Assembly (NCBI GenBank): GCA_031551625.1
Contig: JAVBNJ010000120.1
Location: 1-15,690, forward strand
DNA length: 15,690 bases
Direction: 5' to 3'
From: JAVBNJ01 sp031551625
Lineage (GTDB): Bacteria > Bacteroidota > Bacteroidia > Bacteroidales > UBA932
Below the pieces are notes generated by a model. That model did not search any database and was not told where the DNA came from. It was given only the letters and a program-made list of their open reading frames with translations. Position numbers and translations under genes: made by a program. Below, one piece after another: positions 1 through 9,500 of the stretch; within the stretch, counting starts at the first letter, position 1; each line of letters starts with the position of its first letter.

Positions 1-32
1 TAACATAATTTAAATAATTTTAAAGATAATAT

Positions 33-57
33 TGGTAAAGGTAGTAGTTTTTTACCA
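33..57 (-). terminator. Possible weak hairpin downstream of the DUF3999-like gene
   Basis: A 7-bp inverted repeat (TGGTAAA at 33-39, TTTACCA at 51-57) lies about 40 bases past the stop codon of the DUF3999-like gene. On the minus strand it would fold with an 11-base loop and is followed by AT-rich sequence without a clean U-tract. It could end the macroglobulin/DUF2339/DUF3999 transcript, but the stem is AT-rich and may be chance. The rest of 1-96 shows nothing else I can support. Confidence 0.25.
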
Positions 58-96
58 TTTGGGCAATTTCGGTAATCATTTGCTTTCGTAACGGTA

Positions 97-1002
97 CTAC
101 ATTTTACTATTGTGAATTTCTGTTTTCCGAATAATTTGAAAACACATTAAAATCAATAGCCCTCCTACTACACCAATAATTAACCACAAAAAAACAGGGC
201 GTTCAAAAAAATGTGATGTTTTTTCCGGTGGCGTAATTACAAATTCTACTTTTTGCGGGACATCCAATATCGTCACTCTATTAATGCCTACAACAGGAAG
301 GCGCTGTGGAATTTCGTTTTCAAAATTAACGAGATCATACTTTGCCATTGGCAGGTTATTGTCGCCCCAAAATAGGAAGTATGTTTTTTCTTCATCCAAA
401 TAGGCTGTTAAATAGTGGCGCTGTTGGAAAATAGTAAGGTGGCGAATAGTAAGCGACGGATTGTCTTCGTTTTTTATTTTTATCACTGTATTGCTATCCA
501 ATAACCAAGCCGTTTCTATTACATTTTTATTTTTGGAAGACAAAACAAATTGCTTTTCTATCGCACAATTATCTGTTTCGCGTTGTACGGTAAAGCATCC
601 AGCCCGTTGATAATAGCCCGGTGGATAATAAATTTCGAATCCTAACCTATCCGCATAACAAGGCTTATCTAATTTCGTAAAATAAAGATAGGTGTTTTTA
701 TTACTACTATCTTTTTGTGTAAATGCAGTGAATGGTATCTTGGCATAATCTTTCTCTTCTGTTTTCTTCAACAGATAGGGTACCTCGTTTTCATTTTTAT
801 CGAAGATACGAATGTCCTGCAGGTTGCCATGCGCTAACGATAATACATCGGAGCCAAGCAGAATGTGGTAATAACCGCTTTTGTCCACCTCCAACATTTC
901 GCTTTTGTAGCGAAATTGCGAAAAGCCAGCTATCGGGAACAAAAACAATACAAGCAAAAAAGCAATACTGCAATTAGTATATTTTTTCATTTTCGTCTTC
1001 AT
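97..1002 (-). CDS. DUF3999-like exported protein with C-terminal membrane anchor
   Basis: The product has about 301 residues. A hydrophobic signal peptide ends near residue 29 (GFSQ-F). A periplasmic beta-rich region of about 230 residues follows, then one transmembrane helix near residues 272-292 (core FLWLIIGVVGGLLIL), and a short basic tail. This signal / soluble domain / single-span layout, directly downstream of a DUF2339 gene, fits the DUF3999 family, whose members often neighbour DUF2339 genes. I assign it by layout and context, not by a diagnostic motif. No enzyme motif is visible and the function is unknown. The start overlaps the end of the DUF2339 gene by 29 bases, or by 17 if the ATG at 990 (fifth codon, MKKYTN) is used. 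That second start gives a more typical signal peptide. The overlap suggests translational coupling with DUF2339 and a joint role at the inner membrane. Confidence 0.7.
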   Translation of the reverse strand: MKTKMKKYTNCSIAFLLVLFLFPIAGFSQFRYKSEMLEVDKSGYYHILLGSDVLSLAHGNLQDIRIFDKNENEVPYLLKKTEEKDYAKIPFTAFTQKDSSNKNTYLYFTKLDKPCYADRLGFEIYYPPGYYQRAGCFTVQRETDNCAIEKQFVLSSKNKNVIETAWLLDSNTVIKIKNEDNPSLTIRHLTIFQQRHYLTAYLDEEKTYFLFWGDNNLPMAKYDLVNFENEIPQRLPVVGINRVTILDVPQKVEFVITPPEKTSHFFERPVFLWLIIGVVGGLLILMCFQIIRKTEIHNSKM

Positions 1003-3520
1003 TTTTCTGCAATAATATCTTTAGCTTTTGATATAAGAAAGAAACCAACAAGAACAACAGGCCGAGGAATACAAATGCAATAATACGGCCGGTCTGACTC
1101 ATTTGCCAAATATCATAGGCATACAGTTTCAGAATAACGAGTGCAAAAATCGACAGGGAAATAATGCGTAGCTGTCGGTTCTTATATTTCATTCCCAATA
1201 TCATCAAGATAAACGAGCCCAAACCCCATAATACCGGGTAGGCAATAGTATGGCTATAAGACAGGGTTTGCGCAGCAGATACACGGTCAAAGAAACACAT
1301 CAGCATCAAGTTATCGGTCTCGACGCTTACCACAATCATAGATACTACCGCTACACACCAGTATAAGATATTACAAGGTATTTTTGTTATTGCTGCTCTG
1401 TTGATCAAGAAGCGTAGGATAACAACCAGGGCTGGAATAGAAATATAGTGAGCTGCCAAGTAACCCCACCCGGAAAGTTCGCCTGCAATGGTTTCTTTGC
1501 GTACATTGGCAATAATGAATAGGTATATGAATACATAGCACAATACAGATATTATCAGCAAATCATAGAAAAATTTATTCTTCTTGCTTTTAGCGTAAAT
1601 GAGAGCGCATACAGCAAGAAATAAGTACGTGTATACACCGGTAATTTCATTAACAAATGAGTCGGAGTCATAGTTCAGGTTTAACCGGTATCGTAATTCG
1701 AGCAGCAGAACAATAAACAATACCATAAATGAGAGCGGTCTTATAAGCTCACTTGTACTTTGTTTAGTGCCTTCAGAAACTATTATTAATGGCTGTTTGC
1801 TCAACAGCCATTGGATTACCCACAAACTGGCTACAACAATCATTCCCGTAACAAACGGCGAAACCGATGACGGGTACGTTCCGTTACCGTAGTATTTGAC
1901 CCAATCCATTATTATCGCAGCAATTGTAATGATTTGTACTATAAAATACCCTGTACGAAAGATTTTAATTTTCGATTGCTGAAATAAAAATAGCAGGATA
2001 GCTGCTTCGGCTGCCCAAAACATGGTAATAGCACCTCCCCTCAATTGTACAGGGGCTGCCAGTGTAACGAATGTGAGTACTAAGGATAGTAGTAGATAAA
2101 GCATGTTTTTATTTTCTGCTTTGTCTTTCAGCACTAACCACAGGGGTATGGCATTGAGCATGGCTTGCATAATAACACACACGCCTTTCAAATTAATACT
2201 AAAGTCGTGAAAAATATAAAGTCCAGCACTGAACAACAATAAATTATTGCTCAACATTAAAGTTGCCTGAAGTGGTGTCATCTTCCGTTCTTGTGCTTTA
2301 AAGTAATTAATTAGTATTAATGTATAGAATTGCACAAAGAAAAGCAGAGCAAATACTGCCGCGCCCGCGTATTGGTCCTCGAATGAACGAAACAACCATC
2401 CCAAATAAAATATGGCGGATAGGATGTATGATAAAATTCCTAAGATTTTCCAATTTTTCTTAAATGCCAATACCAGTATCCCGGTGTTGAGTACAAGTAA
2501 ATACGTAAACAATACAATGTAATTACCCGTACCGGAACTCACCATAAGCGGCGAAGCAAATCCTCCAAGCAAAGAAAAAATAGCCAACTCCCGCCGGTCG
2601 TAGCTAATGGACAGGAGTACGGATAATGCAGTAATAAAAATAAGTAATGTAAACGCTATACTTTGCGAAAACAGTTTATACTCCCAAAATGCAAATGCAA
2701 TGGTAATGTATAACGCCGCAATACCGCCACCTACAAGCAAAGAAGAGAATGTCCGGTAGTTTTTCCGCAACTTGTGCGCTATACCCAGCAGCAATCCACC
2801 GGCAGCCACTCCTATAGCTACACGGCCTATTTCGTTAATCCAATTCTGGTCGATAGCGTATTTTACAAAGTAAGCAATACCCAGCACCAATGTAGCGATA
2901 CCAATTTTGCTCAACAGATTAATCCCGAAAATTTTCTCCAAATCTTTTTTGTTCACTTTCGGCTTGGAGGTAATCGGCTTTATTTTCTCCGTTGCACGTT
3001 TTTCTTGTATTACTATGGTTTCCTTATCCACAACAGGCGGGGGCGCTATTTTAGGAAGTAGTTCACAAGGTGTCTCACTAACAGATGAAGATACCGGTTG
3101 CGGCTCCGGTGCTTTAGGCATCCATCTACCATATGATTCTTGAGTCTGTTCTGAAGTTTCTACCTTTAATTCTTGCACAACCGGTTGAACCAATTCCTCT
3201 TTTTCTTTTGGAGGCGCGGTAATTGACCTGACATCGTTATTTACCGTCATGGCTGCCGGCGTCGAAACCACCTTCGGTGTCGGTAATATAGTAGTAATAA
3301 GTTGCGTTGCCTCTGTTTGTTTTAGCATATCGTCTTTGTTTTCTTGAATAGCAGTTTTTAGTACTGGTTCTTCAGATCTATTCTCTTGCCATTTCAAGAG
3401 AATAGATAGGACATCTGCATTTTTTTTGTTCAGCTCATCCAATTGATTTACCAGGCGGCTGAGATAAACAATGACAATAATCAGAGCAACTACACCCAAA
3501 AAGATAAAAAAACTTTCCAT
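974..3520 (-). CDS. DUF2339 polytopic inner-membrane protein
   Basis: From the ATG at 3520 the product has 848 residues. An N-terminal membrane helix (MESFFIFLGVVALIIVIVYL) is followed by a short charged, coiled-coil-like stretch. A Pro/Glu/Thr-rich linker of about 150 residues comes next, then a long run of more than twenty hydrophobic helices. The first of these holds the family signature (LLSKIGIATLVLGIAYFVKY, then DQNWI and a G-rich helix). It ends in a typical DUF2339 tail (GRIIAFVFLGLLFLLVSFLY). I chose 3520 because the frame extends further only to a TTG codon at 3577, with a polar stretch ahead of the membrane helix. That leaves 63 bases after the macroglobulin stop. Function is unknown; the size and helix number suggest a transporter or an envelope-polymer role, which is inference. 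The gene is visibly more AT-rich than the macroglobulin gene upstream. Confidence 0.92.
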   Translation of the reverse strand: MESFFIFLGVVALIIVIVYLSRLVNQLDELNKKNADVLSILLKWQENRSEEPVLKTAIQENKDDMLKQTEATQLITTILPTPKVVSTPAAMTVNNDVRSITAPPKEKEELVQPVVQELKVETSEQTQESYGRWMPKAPEPQPVSSSVSETPCELLPKIAPPPVVDKETIVIQEKRATEKIKPITSKPKVNKKDLEKIFGINLLSKIGIATLVLGIAYFVKYAIDQNWINEIGRVAIGVAAGGLLLGIAHKLRKNYRTFSSLLVGGGIAALYITIAFAFWEYKLFSQSIAFTLLIFITALSVLLSISYDRRELAIFSLLGGFASPLMVSSGTGNYIVLFTYLLVLNTGILVLAFKKNWKILGILSYILSAIFYLGWLFRSFEDQYAGAAVFALLFFVQFYTLILINYFKAQERKMTPLQATLMLSNNLLLFSAGLYIFHDFSINLKGVCVIMQAMLNAIPLWLVLKDKAENKNMLYLLLSLVLTFVTLAAPVQLRGGAITMFWAAEAAILLFLFQQSKIKIFRTGYFIVQIITIAAIIMDWVKYYGNGTYPSSVSPFVTGMIVVASLWVIQWLLSKQPLIIVSEGTKQSTSELIRPLSFMVLFIVLLLELRYRLNLNYDSDSFVNEITGVYTYLFLAVCALIYAKSKKNKFFYDLLIISVLCYVFIYLFIIANVRKETIAGELSGWGYLAAHYISIPALVVILRFLINRAAITKIPCNILYWCVAVVSMIVVSVETDNLMLMCFFDRVSAAQTLSYSHTIAYPVLWGLGSFILMILGMKYKNRQLRIISLSIFALVILKLYAYDIWQMSQTGRIIAFVFLGLLFLLVSFLYQKLKILLQKNEDENEKIY

Positions 3521-3583
3521 AGGTTGTGAATATACGTGTTCTACTAAAATCTTAATTTTATACAAATTGCACACCAATCTATT

Positions 3584-6500
3584 CTATTCCACTACCTTTA
3601 CCCGTATCCCTTCGTTATGCGTGGTAAACTCCGGTGCATACATGCATTGCAACGAGGTGATGCCATTCGAGAATTCGCCCTGCTGCGTGGCAAACAGGTC
3701 GTACTCGAATACGTAGGTTCCTTTCGGGAGGTACGAGATAAAGAAATTGGTAGCCGCATCGCGCGTGCTTTCGTAGTAGCCCAGGCCACCTTGCCATTTG
3801 TAGCCCGACAGTACATTGACCGGCTCAAAAGCCGCCGCACGCATGTCTTTCAGGTGCACGTATTCCATATCGCGGTCGGTACGGATTTCGATACGCACGG
3901 TTACCTTGTCACCTACCTTTATCGACGCATCGGGTTTGATTTCTTTTAATACAGGACCGGTGGGCGAGTTGGTTTTTACAAATAATTGTTTCGTTATTTT
4001 TACGCCAGTAGTCGCCGGCGTAATTTTATCCAACTGTTCGAAATACTGCCAGTAGGCTGCTCCCCATGCTACTGTGGGGTTCGGATTTTTCACGGTAATT
4101 TTCCCCATGTCGGATTTTATATCGCCACCTTTCCACGACGTTTTAAAGTAGCCGGTGCCGGCTTCGGGGAAAGCCCCTCCTGCTCCCGAAGGGGAAGTTG
4201 CACGGTCGTCGTTGTATGGGTCTAGCGTTTTTCCTCCTACGGTTATCTCACAAAGTTTGTCGCTACTAAGCAGGCTGGGAAGCCCCTCTTGGGGGGTGGG
4301 GGCCAACAATGCATACACCGCTTCGGCCGTCGCTTTGGTCGTCTTCCAATCGGTTGTTTGTTTCTCTTTCAGCAACCACACTTTCAAATCGTCCACCACT
4401 TTCTGGTCGTTCAGAATTTCGTTGTAGGCCTCAATCATCAATGCTTGAGTCTCGACAGGTGCCTGGTACCACCACCAACCGCGTGATTCGCTGCGCCAGT
4501 ACATCCCCATTTCGTCGCTGTGCAGGGCTGTTTCGGTAAGCGATTTCATAATCAATTTGGCGGTTTTTGTATCGCCGTAGCGGTTCAATGCCAATGCCAG
4601 CATCCCTTTCAAATAATTATTATTTTTTGTCCAGTAAGTAACGGCTTGCGATTGGTAAAAATCAAACGCTTCTTTGCTGGCCGGAGCTATGGCAAAATCT
4701 TTGGCAAAGAAACTGCGGGCATACAAATAATGAATGGCTAAGTAACTTAAATGATCCTCTTTTTTGTACTCCTTTTTATTTTTCTCGGCTTGTTTTTTCA
4801 ATTCGGAAAAATCTTCGGCCAGGCGGGCGTCCATATAATTAACGGCATTCCGGAGCATGTTGCCGGTCGCTTTTGTTTGCACGTTCATTTTTTTCAAATG
4901 CCCGATGCCGGCCACAATGTGTTGCGTGATATAGCGGTCGTCGCGGCCGCCGCGGAACCAGGCAAAGCCGCCGTTCGGCGTTTGCGCCTGTTCTACTTTG
5001 CGCAAAGCCGAAGCCAATTCGTTACTCATACGGTTCAAGTCGAACAGTACGGCGATACGTTGCTTGCGCTCGCTTTCGTTTTGTGCCGCGCGTACCCAGG
5101 GTGTTTCTTCCAATAGCAGCATTTTCAATTCTTCGTTCTTTTCCAGATTCGATTGTAATGCACCGGGTTGGTAGTTGCGCCAAATCTCAAACACTTGCTT
5201 GATTTTCGGATCGCTATTCACAATATGTGTGGCAATGCTGTTGGCATAGTAGCGGCTGAATGCCTGCTCGGCACATTCGTACGGATACTCCATGATGTAG
5301 GGCAATGCCTGCACGGCATTCCATGCGGGATGGCTGGTAAACTCAATGGTGTACGAATAATTTTTCAGCGTGTTGCTTTCGTGGTGCAACAGTTTGGTAA
5401 ATTCGTACGACTTGGTTTGGTTGCCGCGGATAGGCAGCGGCAGGCTCTCGGTAACCAACATGCGGTTGGTGAGTACCGGAATGGTATTTTCTTCGCCATC
5501 GGAAAAACTTTGACTGGCGGCCGTAATACGATAAGTAATAGCCTGTAGCCCTTCCGGAATATACAATTTCCACGCCATCGCTTTGTTTTCACCGGCGGCC
5601 AAAGGGGTCTCTTGCGTTTCTTTTTCCAGCAACAATTTCTCGGAAACGGGTTGCATGGTAAACGCATCAAAAAACTGTACCGTTGTTTTCACATTCAACG
5701 CTTTGTCCGAAATATTCGACAGTTTAGCGCTGAAATAAATAGTATCGTTCTCGCGGAAAAAACGCGGCACGTTCGTGAAAATCATCAGTTCTTTTTGCGT
5801 AACTAATTCTTTCGTTACAGCGCCAACCTTTAGATCTTGTGTCCAGGCCAGGCCTTGCATTTTCCAGCGGGTCAATGCTTCGGGAACAGTAAAGCTGACA
5901 ACTGTTTCGCCGTTTTCAGTGGTTTTTAATTGCGGATAGAAGAAAGCCGTTTCGTTAAAATTCTTGCGAATTTGCACAGGCTGTGTAGATTCTGTCGGCG
6001 TTTTTTCATCTGTGTTAACGACATCACCCATCTCGTTATCGTTTATTCCAGACGCCTTAGCCGCCATTGTAGCAGGCGCGGGTGCGGGTTTAGCCATTGC
6101 CACCTGAACACCGGCCATGCGCCCTTCTATTGCATCTGCAACTCGTGAATCATATGATTGACTTGATACTTCACTCATTTTCATTTCTTCCATATCGTTT
6201 GCATAGTAGCGATAGCCTCCATAGTATAAATTTAAAATGTACGGAACCAACAGGCGGTCGTAGGCTCGTTCTGTTATCGAAAGCCACGAGTAGTTCGATG
6301 CTAGTCCGATACTTTGTGCATTCCGGAAAGTAGCGTTCACATTCCACGACGATTGCACGTATTTTGTCCGCCACGGGAAAAAATTCCAGGCATGCGGCGT
6401 AAATACATCGAGCGAAGCGTCGTACATCGAGGCCAGCAGCTCGGCGGCTACCGCATCGCCTTTTTTATCTTTAATGGTTATGCGCCACTCTTCGTGCTGG

Positions 6501-9500
6501 CCGGGTTGTAATTTATCGCGGAACGTAGCAAATTCAATATTCAATTTTTTGTTTTCATAAGGAACTTGAATTGTTTGATTGGCGCTATATACACGGTTCC
6601 CTTTTACGAAAAACATATTGACGCCAAAGTTCCCGCGGTCTTTTTCCACTACCGGAATTTCGAATATTTTTTGCTCTCCGTTTAGCGATATGATTTGGCG
6701 CTTGGCCACCTTGTTTTCTTCCAGCGTTTCGAATACTACCGGTACATTTTTCGCCGCGCTGCCAATAGCTATTTTTGCTACATCGCCGGGCTGCACGGTC
6801 GGGGTCAGCACTTCGAACCAGGCTATTTCATTGGCCGGAACGGTCTTTTGCGCAGAGGCAAAAGCCGTACAAATCATTGTATTTTCAACGGCTTCGCCGG
6901 ATGTATCTTGTGTTTTCACTTCTATCAGGTAGTTCCCGGAAGTCCATTTTTTGGTGTCGGGAATGCTGTATTTCGTGGTGTCGCCCGTGTCGAACGAAAG
7001 GTGGTACACTTGCTTTTCTTTTTCCCAGGTGGAAGCATTATCCTCGTTGTCGTACACGCTGTACGGAAATAATTTTTCAAATTCCGCGCGAGGCATCGAA
7101 AATTTATCGGGACGCGCCCACTGGCGGTCTTGCAATAGCCGGCCGGGTGCGCGCAATTTCCAAATGGTCAAGGCGCCTTTTGTAGATTGCGGCGTACCGT
7201 TGAGGTTAGTGGCTGTAACGGTTACTGTTTTCCATTCATCCAAATTTATTTTTTCGGGAACGTCCGTCGAAATCAACAACGATTGATAACCTACCGGCAC
7301 GGAGGTCTGCGCTTCGTGTGTTTCGCCATTGATATCGACTACCGTCGCATGTACGGTATAATAAAATACGGGCGCTTCTTTTTTGGCAATTGACCCGTCG
7401 GGAATGGCCGTAAATTCAATATCGAACGAACCATCGGCTTTGGTCACCGATTCGCCGTTCACAATTTCCTGCGCCGGAGAACTTGGCATAGGCCCCCACC
7501 ACCAGCGCCAGTAAGGATAACGAGCCTGGCGCATTACACGATAGGTTGCTTTCGCTTCGCTTACCGCGCTGCCTGCGTAGGATTTGGCATTGCCAGTCAC
7601 TGTTATTTTTTCGTTCAATCGATAGTTGCCTTCTACCGGATTGAAGGTTATTTCAAACTTCGGCCGCTTGTACTCTTCGACACGGAATGATATGTAGCCA
7701 TTTGCATTGTTTGCACGAATATTCATCATGCCTGTTAAGCCCGTTGCCGGTGCTGTAAAATTGCCGGCAAACGAGCCGAATTCGTTCGTGGTTACTTTCA
7801 TTTCCGACACTTTCTCATTGTTCGTATTATAGAAAGTGACTATTTGTGTATAATTTTTTACAATATCTGTTTTTTCCGGGTTGTTAGTATCCTGTTGCAG
7901 CACAATTCCTTTGAAATAGACCGTTTGCCCGGGACGATAAATAGCGCGGTCGGTAAAGAAAGTGGTGGAATAGTAAATTTGATTTCGTGGTTCGTTGTAA
8001 CGGTACAGGTATATATAATCCGAATTGGAATAACTGTCCTTGCCATGGGTAAGCAAAAGCCCTACGCTGCGGTAGTCGCTTGTTCCTTTGAGTGTAACAA
8101 TTCCTTCGTTGTTTGTGATAAGCGTATCGCCATAGCGTACGGTGTAGCGGCGCTTGTCGTAGTTATAGTCGCGCGTATAGGTCTGCACCTGCACGTTGCG
8201 CAATGGTTGGCCGCTTTCGCGGTGCAGCACCATTACCTGTACATTGCCGCCGTAATTGTTTTGCGGCACATAGCTGAGGTTGGTCACCCACAGTTTATTC
8301 TCGTTCCAAAGAGTAGATTCTTCAGAAAATTTTTCGTCGGTCGAAGTGAGAATGGCATAATACCCCTCTTTCAGTCCGGGCAGCGCCAGTTCGATAGTAT
8401 GTGTTTGGTAGTCGCCATCGTCGGGTAAATCGACGCTCCATGTTTTCAGAGGTTTTAGTTTGGCATAGAACGTTGCAGGTTTATATTTGGTGTCATCCGT
8501 TTTCAGTGTTTGCTTGAAATCCAATGACACAATGCGGAAATAAACCGTTTTCACATTCCGGTATTGCAGGCTGGCCAATACCGGTTTGTTGGGCAACACC
8601 GCTTTATCGGTTGTGAGCGTCAGCAGCGGTTGTTCCAGCTCGTTTCTCAACGCCTTGCCGTTGACTGCGCCGAAGCTGTCGGGGAAACGTGCTACTGCTT
8701 TTTCAATTACCGCTATCGCTTCTTTTTTCTTCCATTGTGCCGCCGTATTTTTAAACGGGTCGTAGGCTTCACCCTGCTGTTTGTAGAGTTTCGCTATGCG
8801 GAACAAGATTTCGGTGGACGACGGATGATTGGCATACTTGCTGTCCAATGCTTGCAATGCGGCTAAGTATAGGCTATCCTTTTCAGGTAAGGTCGTTTTA
8901 TTATACACAAAATCCAATCGCTGTAAATCGGCATCCAGCAGTGCTGTCGGGTCGCTGTCGGTCAAATGAAAGGCAATCACTTTTTGCAGATTAACCAACG
9001 CATAATAGTCGAACGATAGCGTGTCGGGACTGGTGATTGTAAGGGTCGAAAAATCGGCTGCCGAGGTAAAATAAGCGGCATTGGTCACCTTGAACGGCGC
9101 CGCCGGTTGCACAAGCCCTGCGTCGTTGCTGCTATAAAATTCTACAGCGCGGAAAGCTAAAAAGTCGAATAGGGTAGGGCGGTATTTTTCCGACTCTTTT
9201 CGCCTTTCCAGTATAGCGTTGTATATACCGATATTGCTTTTTTGTAATTCGGGTGCATTTTCCAGCGAAGCCGAATAATGCGCTTCGCAGGCGGCGACTA
9301 TCCGGCGTAAATCCCATGTGCGTACATCGTCGGGCACCACTTCGGTAGCTGTACGATTAGCAAACTTCCATCGGTTTTGCTGGTAATACTTCCAATACAT
9401 TTCGGCAATAATGGAATGCAACAGGTTCTTTGCAGGCGCGGTAGTCGTGGTAATTGTAACTTCCAATTCATTGATCATTTTCACCGTTGCCTCTTCTTCG

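Noticed and set aside
3521..3577. N-terminal extension of the DUF2339 protein from a TTG codon at 3577
   Set aside because: The extension puts 19 mostly polar residues in front of a membrane helix that starts naturally at the ATG at 3520.
7478..7524. Trp-rich stretch of the macroglobulin (YWRWWWGPMP)
   Set aside because: It looks striking, but aromatic patches at this position are, as far as I recall, usual in Bacteroidota macroglobulins; I do not count it as novel.
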